DNA of 64,000 nt from DASSFG01 sp035547915 (GTDB lineage Bacteria > Planctomycetota > Planctomycetia > Pirellulales > JAICIG01): contig DASZTS010000010.1 in the NCBI GenBank assembly GCA_035547915.1, forward strand, positions 1 to 64,000, given 5' to 3'. Positions 1-7,874 of the stretch are shown here, in pieces (position 1 is the stretch's first letter; each line of letters starts with the position of its first letter). The position numbers and the translations under genes are program-made. Below the pieces are notes generated by a model that saw nothing but the letters and a program-made list of their open reading frames with translations, ran no database searches and had not been told where the DNA came from.

Positions 1-1
1 G

Positions 2-358
2 GCAGGAGTCGTCCAGGAAATCTATGGCCTCCTATTGGGGCACTTCGTGATTCGTAAGTTGGCCTTCGAAGCAGCCGCCACCATCTCCTGTCCGCCCCGA
101 GAAATCTCTTTCGTGGGCACGCTCAAGATTCTCCGCTGCCGTCTGCCGGAGGCTCCGCGCAACCGCACCAGCCTCGCCCAGTGGTACGCAAACCTCGTCG
201 CCGAAGTCACCGAAGAGCGTCTGCCGCCACGTCGCGATCGAATCAACCCGCGCGTGATCAAACGTAAAATGAGTGGCTGGGCCAAGAAAACCAACAAACA
301 CCGTGATTCTCCCCAGCCCACAAAGAACTTCCGTCAATCCATCGTCCTGGTGAATTGA
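2..358 (+). CDS. IS4-type transposase, C-terminal part (cut by window start)
   Basis: The reading frame is open from the first bases of the window and ends at 358, giving about 118 residues. The opening stretch (VVQEIYGLLLGHFVIRKLAF) followed by a basic tail with PPRRDRINPRVIKRK matches the C-terminal end of IS4-family transposases common in planctomycetes, where the last part of the DDE domain is followed by a basic tail. The catalytic DD lies outside the window, so intactness cannot be judged. It stands beside the island that begins around 1,000 and may belong to it or be a separate insertion. The family assignment comes from motif recognition and is fairly secure; the exact IS is not. Confidence 0.7.
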   Translation, partial: AGVVQEIYGLLLGHFVIRKLAFEAAATISCPPREISFVGTLKILRCRLPEAPRNRTSLAQWYANLVAEVTEERLPPRRDRINPRVIKRKMSGWAKKTNKHRDSPQPTKNFRQSIVLVN

Positions 359-364
359 ACGGTA

Positions 365-380
365 TTGGGGCTAACCCCAA
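365..380. terminator. short hairpin just after the transposase stop
   Basis: TTGGGG and CCCCAA form a perfect 6-bp stem around a 4-base loop, seven bases after the transposase stop. There is no T-run, so it may be a weak terminator or part of the insertion-sequence end rather than a true intrinsic terminator. Confidence 0.3.
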
Positions 381-511
381 GGGCATCATTCGTAGCCGCT
401 GATGGCTAAGAGAAAGCAGCCGGCGATCATGCGCACGACCGATACGCCAGCCGGACCCGTGCTCGGCCAACAGATTCGGTTGGCCGAAGCACGAGCACGG
501 CCGACGACGCA

Positions 512-706
512 TCAGCCGGCCATCGGATTGTCACCCTGCCCATGCCCGACGTGGCCCGCGCAGAATTTGCACGCTGCGCGCCCCAGCCTGGCCGGAGGGG
601 AACGGCCGGAGTCCAAGCAGTCGAGGTATTCGCGAATGATCGCGAGCAACCGACGCAAACGCCGCTCGCCCAGTGCCGGATACCGACGAAACTGAATCTG
701 CGGCAT
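512..706 (-). CDS. possible small protein at the left end of the island
   Basis: A 64-residue frame starting MPQIQFRRYP, with a CKFC pair near its C-terminus. It lies downstream of the leftward island genes and has an amino-acid mix that could be coding, but no family was recognised and no convincing ribosome-binding site was seen. The stretch 359-1,025 otherwise holds no clear gene. This frame and one at 801-1,016 on the other strand are the only candidates, and both could be remnants. Confidence 0.25.
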   Translation of the reverse strand: MPQIQFRRYPALGERRLRRLLAIIREYLDCLDSGRSPPARLGRAACKFCAGHVGHGQGDNPMAG

Positions 707-800
707 TTGGTCTTTATCAGGTTGCGGATTTCGGGCCCGGCCTCTAGGTTTGGTGACGCCCGACGGAACAAGTTGGATTAGCAGCTGAGCTGCACCTCGT

Positions 801-1016
801 GTGACCTCCAGCGGACAGCCGGACTTCGCCGCCGTCTTGAAATTTGTGATGATCGGCCCAATGTTTTTCGGGCAGGACGAGGTTCATCCCCCTGAGGAGT
901 GGAATGTCAGGATCCTGGCCGGTTATTGGATCGACGTGCGGCGCTTTGCACGATATTTCGACGGCCAGTGGCCGTGGCCGGAGGCCGCGGTGGCGGCCAT
1001 CCGGCAACGTGCGTGA
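801..1016 (+). CDS. possible small protein or gene remnant
   Basis: A 71-residue frame with a GTG start. The segment IGPMFFGQDEVHPPEEWNVR and the following WIDVRRFARYFDGQWPWPEA have a protein-like composition, with aromatic residues and few stray Arg/Ser runs, better than the opposite-strand reading. It converges with the sliding-clamp-like gene, leaving 9 bases between the two stops. No family was recognised. It could be the 3' end of a chromosomal gene cut by the island. Confidence 0.25.
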   Translation: MTSSGQPDFAAVLKFVMIGPMFFGQDEVHPPEEWNVRILAGYWIDVRRFARYFDGQWPWPEAAVAAIRQRA

Positions 1017-1025
1017 TGATGGCCG

Positions 1026-2459
1026 CTAGGCGACTTTCAACTGTTTCAGTGAGTCGAGCGTGCTAGCCACAAGCCGCGCCTGCCGCTGCTGACGCGTGAG
1101 TGCTCGGATTATCTCGCTATTTTGGACGAGCGCCTGTCGCAAGGTGGCCCGGATGGCCTTGGCCTGCTCGATTGGGGAGAGGTTGCTGACGGTCTGCCCC
1201 TCGGCGGGGATGCGACGCCGCTTGCGCGCCGATGGGGTCGCTTCGGTTGGCGACGAGGTTTCGGGTTTCGTTGTGCTCACGGGGGCTTCCTTATGGGTAA
1301 TTGTTGGGGCGCTGGCAGAAGCCACGGCGGCCTCCGCCTGAGATTCGATGCGAATGGCGTTCGGACTCGGCTGCACCACGCCATTGCTCACGGCTGCCCA
1401 GACATAAGACCGTCTCTCATCGCGACAAAGCGCAGGCACTTCCTCTCCATAAAAGTGGAAGTCTCGCAAGCCAAGTCGCACGGCCCTGGTCAGATAGTGG
1501 CGTGGCACGCCGATTCGGATCGGCTCGCCGGAAGCGGTGCTGCTCGTCAGGATGATCTCTGTCGGTTCTGGCTGGTCGCTCGCCTTGGATCGCACGGTCA
1601 CATGGCCGTTCAGGTCGAGCGTGACGGAGTTTGCGGTTCCCTGGTCGCCGGGTAACGCGTCGATCGAGCGCGCAAGGAAGTCGGCGTCAGAGGCTGACAA
1701 TCGGCACGACGACTTAGTGGCAGCGATCGAGGGAACGAGGTCAGCGGTCGTCGGATAGCGGCCGGCTATGTCAATCGGCAGCCAGATAGTCCAGGAGGCA
1801 ACGCGAAAGACCGCCCAGTTGTCCGACTTGCCTACTTCGACAGTCTGGTTGGTGGCCAGCCCGGCAAAGGTGAAAAACTTACTGGCTGGCACGAGTACGT
1901 TACTCTTCCAAGGGAAGGAGAATCCGCCCTGTCTCAGGAATTGGCGGCCGTCCGTGGCTTCGACGATGCCGCTCGGGCCGCTGATCTGCATGTTGCCGAG
2001 GGCGTACCGACTCGACTCCGCATCGGCGGTTTCCGCTGCGGCTACCAACGCCGGCAGCAAGCCCGGCTCGTTATCTGACAGCTCGGACGGCAATACGGGG
2101 AATCCGCTCTCCCGGTCGGTTTCCGCGACGGCGTCGTAGCGGATCAACTGCGGGATGTTCTTGTCGCGGAACTCTACTTTGACATGACCATCGGGCAGCG
2201 TTTCCAGGGAAACGGGTTCGGCCATCGTCCCCTCGCAGTCATAAAGAAACTCAGCCGGCACCCAGATCGTTTCCACTGGCGCGCTTTGAGCCTGGCGGTA
2301 TTCCAGGGCGGCCAGATGCGACTTGGCCCGGATGTAAAGACCGTCGGGACCGGCGATAAAAGCGACCGGAGGGTTGCCGGACGCCCGCTGTTGGTAGATG
2401 CCCGCTTTGCGTAGCGCCGTTCGCAATTGACGCACAAGAGCACGGTTAATGGTAATCAA
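1026..2459 (-). CDS. divergent DNA sliding clamp (beta-clamp/DnaN-like) encoded on the island
   Basis: A 477-residue protein whose first 365 residues fit the three-domain plan of the bacterial beta clamp. Domain 1 (about 1-110) begins ITINRALVRQLRTALRKAG. Domain 2 (about 130-245) contains ATDGR at 168-172, the place of ATDGHR in DnaN, then VLVP at 188-191 and GRYP...LVP at 233-243, matching the VIVP and GRFPDY..VLP stretches of E. coli beta. Domain 3 (about 250-365) has IGVPRHYL at 316-323, like the FNVSYVLDVL strand-helix. A Pro/Ser/Thr-rich linker, a basic RKRRR patch and a probable coiled coil (about 430-477) are added. The TTG start is chosen because AAGGAG lies 7-8 bases upstream; frames further up overlap the preceding gene's region. 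In the family, such rings tether polymerases and repair factors to DNA; that this one does so is inferred. Confidence 0.7.
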   Translation of the reverse strand: MITINRALVRQLRTALRKAGIYQQRASGNPPVAFIAGPDGLYIRAKSHLAALEYRQAQSAPVETIWVPAEFLYDCEGTMAEPVSLETLPDGHVKVEFRDKNIPQLIRYDAVAETDRESGFPVLPSELSDNEPGLLPALVAAAETADAESSRYALGNMQISGPSGIVEATDGRQFLRQGGFSFPWKSNVLVPASKFFTFAGLATNQTVEVGKSDNWAVFRVASWTIWLPIDIAGRYPTTADLVPSIAATKSSCRLSASDADFLARSIDALPGDQGTANSVTLDLNGHVTVRSKASDQPEPTEIILTSSTASGEPIRIGVPRHYLTRAVRLGLRDFHFYGEEVPALCRDERRSYVWAAVSNGVVQPSPNAIRIESQAEAAVASASAPTITHKEAPVSTTKPETSSPTEATPSARKRRRIPAEGQTVSNLSPIEQAKAIRATLRQALVQNSEIIRALTRQQRQARLVASTLDSLKQLKVA

Positions 2460-2559
2460 GGAGAGGCTCCTTTGCGGAAAGGTCGAAAGATGACAACGAA
2501 AAAATCGTGAGCACCGCCGCAGGACCGGTTGCCTGCGGCGGCGCTCAACGAGACAGGCG

Positions 2560-2766
2560 TCAGGCGGCGAGCCGCTGTTGGCAGACGGGGAACAACACCA
2601 CGCGATCTGCATCGAGGGCGTCCCAATCGACGACTTGCGGCAGCGCCGGCCCAGGGTCATGTTCGACCTGATCGGGATCGACGACACTGAACCCCATATG
2701 CTCGATGGTGGATAGGTCTTCGCCAGTGGCGCGGGCGACGGCACGGTTGAGGCGAGCTTGGGTCAT
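2560..2766 (-). CDS. small conserved island protein (68 aa)
   Basis: Starts MTQARLNRAVARATGED and continues with SVVDPDQVEHDPGP and VVDWDALDADRVVLFP. The acidic, Trp-containing middle and the clean start (AAAGGA just upstream) look like a genuine short gene. It precedes the sliding-clamp-like gene by about 100 bases and follows an 83-residue gene in the same direction, so it is probably co-transcribed. I recognise it as a type of short hypothetical protein that recurs in planctomycete accessory clusters, but no function is known to me. Near its end RVVLF resembles a clamp-binding pentapeptide only loosely. Confidence 0.65.
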   Translation of the reverse strand: MTQARLNRAVARATGEDLSTIEHMGFSVVDPDQVEHDPGPALPQVVDWDALDADRVVLFPVCQQRLAA

Positions 2767-2862
2767 AGCTTTCCTTTCGAGGAATTAGGGAGAGAAGAAA
2801 CAGAGCCGCGGCGCACCGTGGCCCCAACAAAAATCGACGAGGAGCCCTGCAGATCGCCGGGA

Positions 2863-3114
2863 CTAGATGCTGCGAGGAGCTGTCAGCCAGTTGTCTTCAA
2901 GCCATGTACGTTCGGCGTCGAGTGCTTGGCTGCGAAGCTCGAACGGTCCCAGCAGGGGACCGCCGACCGGCGACAGGTCAGCATGCCAACGGCCGGTTTC
3001 ATCCGGTTCAACGTGGCTGGCGCGATTGATCGAGAGACTGCCCAGAGATGCCAAATCGATCGCCTCGTCATAGAGGGAAGTGACATGGCCGTTGGGGTGG
3101 ATCAGCAATCGCAT
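2863..3114 (-). CDS. small conserved protein (83 aa)
   Basis: The protein reads MRLLIHPNGHVTSLYDEAI, then RASHVEPDETGRWHADLSPV, GPLLGPFELRSQALDAE and a C-terminal WLEDNWL. This matches a widespread short protein of plasmids and islands that combines an N-terminal beta-strand pair with the RASHVEPD and LGPF..RS.AL.AE motifs. Its biochemical role is unknown to me. Two ATG codons are adjacent; the second is preferred because GGAGG sits only one base before the first. The gene begins 13 bases after the stop of the preceding gene, consistent with an operon. Confidence 0.7.
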   Translation of the reverse strand: MRLLIHPNGHVTSLYDEAIDLASLGSLSINRASHVEPDETGRWHADLSPVGGPLLGPFELRSQALDAERTWLEDNWLTAPRSI

Positions 3115-3126
3115 CATGCCTCCAAG

Positions 3127-4071
3127 CTACTTCGAGCGACGGAGGATGTTGCGACGGGGACGATCGACGAGCATTCCGTCGAGCACAGATTGCACGAAGG
3201 AGAGTTGGGTGGCAACGTCCTGCCGCAGGTTCCCGTTCTCGCGCAATTGCTGGGGGTCGACGCCCCTGACGATCCGCTGTGCCTGTTCGACCAACTCGTC
3301 GAGCTGAGCGTTGGAGCGGATGTTTAGCTGCTTGAACCGCTGGAAGAACTCGGCCAGATTTTCCACGGCACTGTCCCGAAAGATTTTGGGCTTGCCGTCT
3401 TCCTGGCCGCTCAAACGCTCCGTCAGGTGGGACACGAGCTTGGCCAGTTCGTCGATGAAAGCGTTCTCAGCTAGCTTCACCGCCTCTTCAAAACGCGCCG
3501 CTGCAAGGGCTTGCTGCTCGCGCCACAGCTTGGGATGCAGCTCGCGCAGGTAATCGGGCGGTTCGACCGAGGGGAAGTCCCAGTCGATCTTGAACAGTCC
3601 GATCAACGAGGTGGGGTAGTCGTTCGGATCGAAGAGGCTGCCCAGGCGGTCGCGAGCGGCCGACTTCAACTCGCCGTAGTGGTCGTCGAGGTTCGCGACG
3701 GCCTCTCTCAGCTCGGCGCGAACGCTGGTCAGGTGAACGTCGAACGAGGCAATGTCATCCTGTTTGATGAGCCGGATGCCAGGCTCCGGGAACGGCAAAC
3801 TGATGCCCTTCCAGTACGAGATCGCCCGGTTGCGGATCGACGTGACGGCCTTGAACGCCTGGTGCGTTGTGTCGAGTAGTTTCTTGCCGGCCGACAGGAA
3901 CCCGCCCTCGGCGCCGAACGTGTCGGCGGCCTGTTGCTTCTGTTCGATGGTGAGCGTCTTTCGGACGCCGAACCAGGTGGTGCTGACGCGGGCGGCTGCC
4001 ATTGTGGCGCGCAGGCGATGGGCCGGAGTGGTGGAACGGCGGAACGCGGGTTCGTCGAGCACAGTGCTCAT
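3127..4071 (-). CDS. island protein of about 314 aa, possibly DUF3150
   Basis: The mostly helical protein starts MSTVLDEPAF and has an early VSTTWFGVRKTL segment followed by long charged helices (DELAKLVSHLTERLSGQEDG; AELREAVANLDDHYGELKSA). The W-G-x-KTL pattern at about 30-40 and the overall layout recall DUF3150 proteins of mobile elements, which travel with AAA ATPases. The match is tentative. The start at 4,071 has GGAG about nine bases upstream; a longer frame exists but begins with a non-homologous-looking stretch. It sits between two small island genes in the same direction. Confidence 0.6.
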   Translation of the reverse strand: MSTVLDEPAFRRSTTPAHRLRATMAAARVSTTWFGVRKTLTIEQKQQAADTFGAEGGFLSAGKKLLDTTHQAFKAVTSIRNRAISYWKGISLPFPEPGIRLIKQDDIASFDVHLTSVRAELREAVANLDDHYGELKSAARDRLGSLFDPNDYPTSLIGLFKIDWDFPSVEPPDYLRELHPKLWREQQALAAARFEEAVKLAENAFIDELAKLVSHLTERLSGQEDGKPKIFRDSAVENLAEFFQRFKQLNIRSNAQLDELVEQAQRIVRGVDPQQLRENGNLRQDVATQLSFVQSVLDGMLVDRPRRNILRRSK

Positions 4072-4179
4072 GCGATGATGCTCCAGGAAGGGGGAATGGG
4101 GAAAGAAGACAAACGTGACAGCCAAGGCGCAGTGCGGCCGTGGCTGCCAAAGAAACTGAAAATCGGGCCCGACGCTGCC

Positions 4180-4602
4180 CTATTCAGCCTGAATGCGAAC
4201 GACCGTTACGTTCGTCAGCCGTGGGTCGATCTCATGGGCAGCTTCGAGGTACGAGCAAAAGACCGCCGTTGAGACGAGTTCGCCGAGATCGAGGTCGTAT
4301 AGCGCGAACAGCCCTGAGTCGTCTCGCATCGAACGGCAGTTGGTACCAATCTTGATTCCGGCTTCGTTTAACGCCGCTGCCGCGTCCGTGCCCGCCAAGT
4401 CTTCGAGCCGGAACGGCGCTCGGCATGTGACGATGGCGCGACGACGTTCACCATCGCTGCATCGGACTTTGAAGGTTTCGGTGCTGGGATCGACGTTATC
4501 CGTGTCCCAATTCACGACGACGACTTCGACGCCGCGGTCCGAGGTGAAGATGTCCTGGATGCTCCCGCCATAGATGTTGATGACGATGCGTGGTTTGGCC
4601 AT
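4180..4602 (-). CDS. conserved island protein (140 aa), IYGG motif
   Basis: Starts MAKPRIVINIYGGSIQDIF and is followed by a VEVVVVNWDTDNVD segment, a pattern familiar from short plasmid and phage hypothetical proteins (IYGG.VQDVF...VVVVDWD). The C-terminal half (residues about 95-140) is mixed alpha/beta without a known catalytic signature. A second in-frame ATG four codons upstream is less likely because MAKPR matches the expected N-terminus. No function is assigned. It follows the 143-residue gene at 4,672-5,103 with a 69-base gap. Confidence 0.65.
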   Translation of the reverse strand: MAKPRIVINIYGGSIQDIFTSDRGVEVVVVNWDTDNVDPSTETFKVRCSDGERRRAIVTCRAPFRLEDLAGTDAAAALNEAGIKIGTNCRSMRDDSGLFALYDLDLGELVSTAVFCSYLEAAHEIDPRLTNVTVVRIQAE

Positions 4603-4671
4603 GTCAGACCTCATAGGTCACCGTTATTGTCCATGCGATGGGTCTAAAACCCTCGCCTTCAGGCGAAACCT

Positions 4672-5103
4672 TCAGGTTCTTCGCTTGGATATGATTGGGG
4701 GATGAGTATGGATGCCCAATTCGCGGGCGTAGTCGAGCATCTTGATAACGGCGATGTGGCACTTCAAAAAGTTTGCGACACCGCCGTATTCGCGGTGGTT
4801 GGTATACTGGGTTTTGCAGAAGCTCGACCAGCGCCAACCCGACGAACCCGTTGAGCACCGGCAGAGGCCAAAGTTGGCCGGCTCGCAGCCGTCTCCGGGC
4901 ACCGTGGTAAACGCGATCAGATGGCTGGGAGGCTGTGGCTGTTTGTGAGTTTCGCCCACAAGGTATTGCCCGGCCTGGATGAGCAGCCACCAGTTCGGAT
5001 TATCTGGAGTGCTGCTGCGAAAATCAGCCGCCTCGTCCCGGAGTTCGATGAAGTTGGTCACTTCGGTGAGCGGCAGCTTCGTCGCCCGACTTTGTAGTTG
5101 CAT
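4672..5103 (-). CDS. conserved island protein (143 aa), Cys/Trp-rich core
   Basis: The N-terminus carries VTNFIELRDEAADF. The core has DGCEPANFGLCRC, then SGWRWSSFCKTQYTN, GGVANFLKCH and a C-terminal MLDYARELG. The two C-x-n-C groups and the WRWSSFCKTQY stretch are strongly conserved-looking and resemble a hypothetical protein family seen in planctomycete and proteobacterial accessory clusters. Metal binding or a catalytic Cys is possible but unproven. No clear ribosome-binding site precedes 5,103, so the start is uncertain by a few codons. Confidence 0.7.
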   Translation of the reverse strand: MQLQSRATKLPLTEVTNFIELRDEAADFRSSTPDNPNWWLLIQAGQYLVGETHKQPQPPSHLIAFTTVPGDGCEPANFGLCRCSTGSSGWRWSSFCKTQYTNHREYGGVANFLKCHIAVIKMLDYARELGIHTHPPIISKRRT

Positions 5104-5197
5104 GATTAACGCTCGAATGGCTGCCGGCTTCTCCTCATCCGTCGGAGCGTATACGTTATGGTCAATCCCATCGAATAACTCCTGTCTGTTGGGTTCG

Positions 5198-5479
5198 TTA
5201 CGGTCTGATATGCCCGTGGTTCTCTAAAGCGACTAGAACTTTGCCAGTCACCCGGTATGGCCGGCGGCGTAGGCTCGGCATGGTGTTGCTCCACCGCGGC
5301 CGGCCCACGTAGAGTACTGCGGTGCTGCCGTCCGACCTCCACGCTTCCAGCCACTGCCCGGAGCCGCTCCGGCAGAATCGTTGGAAGGTCAAGATGCCCC
5401 GCTCCGACATGGCGATTTTGCGACCATCGTCCGTGAAGTAGACAGGGCCGCCGCTGACGCGAAACCGATCGCCGGGCAC
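5198..5479 (-). CDS. conserved small protein with an early in-frame stop upstream of this start
   Basis: The frame reads PGDRFRVSGGPVYFTDDGRK, then MSERGILTFQRFC and WLEAWRSDGSTAVLYVGRPR, and ends in RRRPYRVTGKV, a coherent conserved beta-rich protein. The best start by ribosome-binding site is not this GTG but an ATG at 5,527, with GGGAGG six bases upstream and 13 bases after the ATPase stop. From there the frame runs M-V-R-I, then TAA at 5,513-5,515, then LEYRFGQRSVLVPGDRF. One base change (CAA to TAA) would explain this. Either the gene is broken at codon 5 or translation restarts at the GTG used here, which has no obvious ribosome-binding site. Confidence 0.55.
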   Translation of the reverse strand: MPGDRFRVSGGPVYFTDDGRKIAMSERGILTFQRFCRSGSGQWLEAWRSDGSTAVLYVGRPRWSNTMPSLRRRPYRVTGKVLVALENHGHIRP

Positions 5480-5539
5480 CAGAACGCTGCGCTGGCCGAA
5501 ACGATATTCCAGTTAGATGCGTACCATCTCGGGCCTCCC

Positions 5540-7033
5540 TCAGTTCTGACCGACGTCGCGGCGAACCCTGCGGGTCGGTTTGACGGCGATGCCCGTGGTC
5601 CGCTGATAGATGCCCGGTTCGTTGGCCGACAGGCAACGCCCGCTGGCCCAGCTTCTGAGCCGTTCGACCGATTCGGCCGATGTCCGGGCCACAGGAACAA
5701 CGTTGTTGGCCGCCTCCGTGAGCGGCACGTCGAGCAGAGCGGCCAGCCGGCAGCAGGATTTGATCTCAGCTCCGGTCCAGTCCGCATCGACGGGTCGCGG
5801 CTGGCCAGCATCGAGCCCAAACATGTCGATGTACAACCGCCAGATGGCCCGGCGCTCCTCGGCACTGGGCAAATCGACGAAGAACACGCCGTCGAACCGT
5901 TCCGCCCGGCTGAACTCCGGCGGCAGCTTGGACACGTCGTTGGCCGTACAGACCACAAACACGTCGCTCTCGTGGTCGTTGAGCCAGGTCAGCACGTTGC
6001 CGAACATGCGCGCAGACACACCCGAGTCCGACTGGCCGTTGGCCACGCCGCTGAGCGCCTTCTCCACCTCATCGATGAACAAGATCGACGGCTGCATGGC
6101 GTCGGCGATCCGCAGGGCTTGGCGAGTCTGCGACTCGCTTTGACCGACAAGCGAGCCCATCAACGTGCCCACGTCCATCACGAGCGTCGGCCTGCCGGTT
6201 TCATTGCCCAGGGCCTTGGCGAAGGCGCTTTTGCCGCACCCTGGCGGCGACAATAGCAGAACGCCACGGGCTCGCGCCCGCCGGTTGCGCTGGGCGTCGC
6301 GCCTCATGGCCCGCAGGGAGAAGTCTTTGATCGCGCTGAGGCCCCCCAAGCCTGCGAACGACTCGCTGCCGCGGTGCAGCGTGAGGAGGCCGCTTTTCTT
6401 TAGCATTTGGGCCTTCAACTCCCAGATCGTCTCCGGCGTGATGCGGTTGCGCCGCGTGATCGACAAGCTGAAAGCCCCCTCGGCTTCGGACCGCGTGAGA
6501 CCCGCCGCGGCGTCGATGATGGCCATCAGCTCATCGCCGACGGGCAGCTCGCCGTCTTCGGTGGCGATCCCGCGCGCGATCTCCTCCAACTGCTCGCGGC
6601 CAGGCAGCTCGTGCTCGATAACCACGAACTGCTTCTCCAACTCGACCGGTATCTGCACGATTGGCGACAGCACGACGACAAAAGTCCGGTTGGCCTTGCC
6701 GGCGGCGATCTGGTGGGCGAGCGCCTGGATGATCTCCGGACTTTGCATAAACCGATGGAAGTTGACGAGCACCAACAGCGCCGAGCTGTCGTCGGTGGCC
6801 AGCGTGCCCAGAGCGCGGATCGCTGCCAGCGGGTCGCTGACGCCGCCGTTTTCGTCAGCGGCCACGCCGCCGACCGACAGTCCACGTTCGATGTCCCAGG
6901 TGGCAAGACGCCATTTTTCCTGCCTGCAAAGCTGGGCGATCTCTTGCAGGGCGTCTTCGTGCTCGTGGCTTTCGATCCACAAGCCGGTGAAGCAGGCGGA
7001 GATGTACTCCGTTAAGCGTTCAGAGAGTGTCAT
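5540..7033 (-). CDS. Ycf46-like AAA ATPase
   Basis: A 497-residue protein. The N-terminal 200 residues match the non-catalytic half of Ycf46 (LWIESHEHEDAL, WRLATWDIERGL, ALLVLVNFHRFM, VVLSPIVQIPVELEK, and a hydrophobic-acidic repeat near 135-150). The AAA module follows: Walker A SPPGCGKS at 262-269, Walker B ILFIDE at 317-322, sensor-1 VVCTAND near 361-366, and Arg residues in EFSRAERFDG at 373-381 as candidate Arg fingers. Family knowledge places Ycf46 in cyanobacteria and plastids near Ycf35 (DUF1257). Here DUF2997 and DUF1257 genes lie just upstream in the same operon. The start at 7,033 has GAGG about seven bases upstream. The substrate of the ATPase is unknown. Confidence 0.85.
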   Translation of the reverse strand: MTLSERLTEYISACFTGLWIESHEHEDALQEIAQLCRQEKWRLATWDIERGLSVGGVAADENGGVSDPLAAIRALGTLATDDSSALLVLVNFHRFMQSPEIIQALAHQIAAGKANRTFVVVLSPIVQIPVELEKQFVVIEHELPGREQLEEIARGIATEDGELPVGDELMAIIDAAAGLTRSEAEGAFSLSITRRNRITPETIWELKAQMLKKSGLLTLHRGSESFAGLGGLSAIKDFSLRAMRRDAQRNRRARARGVLLLSPPGCGKSAFAKALGNETGRPTLVMDVGTLMGSLVGQSESQTRQALRIADAMQPSILFIDEVEKALSGVANGQSDSGVSARMFGNVLTWLNDHESDVFVVCTANDVSKLPPEFSRAERFDGVFFVDLPSAEERRAIWRLYIDMFGLDAGQPRPVDADWTGAEIKSCCRLAALLDVPLTEAANNVVPVARTSAESVERLRSWASGRCLSANEPGIYQRTTGIAVKPTRRVRRDVGQN

Positions 7034-7159
7034 TGGCAACCTCACTTGTGACTGGCCAGAGAAAATGGCCCGGTGCGAGGGCGGCAACCGGGCCGGGAAG
7101 ACGCCGGCGTTGTGCCGGCGCCACAAAGAGAAGGGCGGAACGTCCCAGGTCCGGCGAAG

Positions 7160-7354
7160 TTATGAGGCGCGCTGCTGCACAGTGTGATGCGCAGTTTCGC
7201 TCACGTGGAATTCGGCCTTGAGTGCCTCGTTGGTACGAGTGCCGAGCGCTTCCTCAAGGAACTTACTGGCCTCGCGGCAGGATTGGCCGCTAAAACCCTT
7301 GGTGTCGACCGTGACCTCTCCCGTGGGCGAGATAATGACGCGGATCGTCTTCAT
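7160..7354 (-). CDS. DUF2997 protein (64 aa)
   Basis: Starts MKTIRVIISPTGEVTVDTKG and continues GQSCREASKFLEEALG, the typical DUF2997 layout of a short beta-hairpin followed by a helix carrying a C..A..FLE..LG motif. Its ATG overlaps the stop of the DUF1257 gene (ATGA), so translation of the two is probably coupled. In cyanobacteria DUF2997 genes neighbour DUF1257 and Ycf46-type genes; the same trio is kept here. The biochemical role of the family is not established. Confidence 0.85.
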   Translation of the reverse strand: MKTIRVIISPTGEVTVDTKGFSGQSCREASKFLEEALGTRTNEALKAEFHVSETAHHTVQQRAS

Positions 7355-7719
7355 GCGGCACCTCCGACGCGAATTTCGACCGCGATGCAGCCGTTGGGCA
7401 AGGTTTGCTCGACGGCGGTATACCCCTTGGCGCGTGCCGCGATCCGGGTTTTCTCCGCGGCGTATCCCTGTAGAAAACGGTCGAGGTGCTGCTGGTCGCC
7501 CCACAGCCCTTCGAAGTTGTCGTAGTTGATTTCGCCGGTCTTCAGGTCGCAGACGATGGGGTAATGCCAGCCGGGCAACTGCACGGCCAGTCCGGTGTAC
7601 CGACCGCTGTAGAGTGTATGCTCCCCTATCACGGGGGCGCTGTGGCCGAGTCGCCGACAGGCGGCTTCCACCGCACTCGCATCCTTGACCTCGGTTTCGA
7701 TCGTGACGGTATGGGACAT
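7351..7719 (-). CDS. DUF1257 (Ycf35-like) protein
   Basis: A 122-residue protein starting MSHTVTIETEVKDASAVEAA, with ACRRLGH, YSGRYTGLAVQLPGWHYPIV, GEINYDNFEGLWG and a QGYAAEKTRIAARAKG helix. These are the hallmarks of DUF1257/Ycf35, a protein of cyanobacteria, red-algal plastids and scattered bacteria. AAGGAG lies nine bases before the ATG. The stop overlaps the start of the DUF2997 gene by four bases. The Ycf46-like ATPase gene follows, so the three products may act together; that is inferred from co-occurrence only. Confidence 0.85.
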   Translation of the reverse strand: MSHTVTIETEVKDASAVEAACRRLGHSAPVIGEHTLYSGRYTGLAVQLPGWHYPIVCDLKTGEINYDNFEGLWGDQQHLDRFLQGYAAEKTRIAARAKGYTAVEQTLPNGCIAVEIRVGGAA

Positions 7720-7874
7720 AGAAATGGACTCCTTGTTGAAGGTTAGACGGCTTGCGCAGCAGATGCCCGGCAAGCGTGGGCGGACGCGTCGATGAGAATC
7801 AGCTGCCGGCTGGGGAGCAGCGCGGCCAAGCCAGCGGGAGCTGGCGCCCGAAAAGAAGCTTTGGACTCGCCCGA

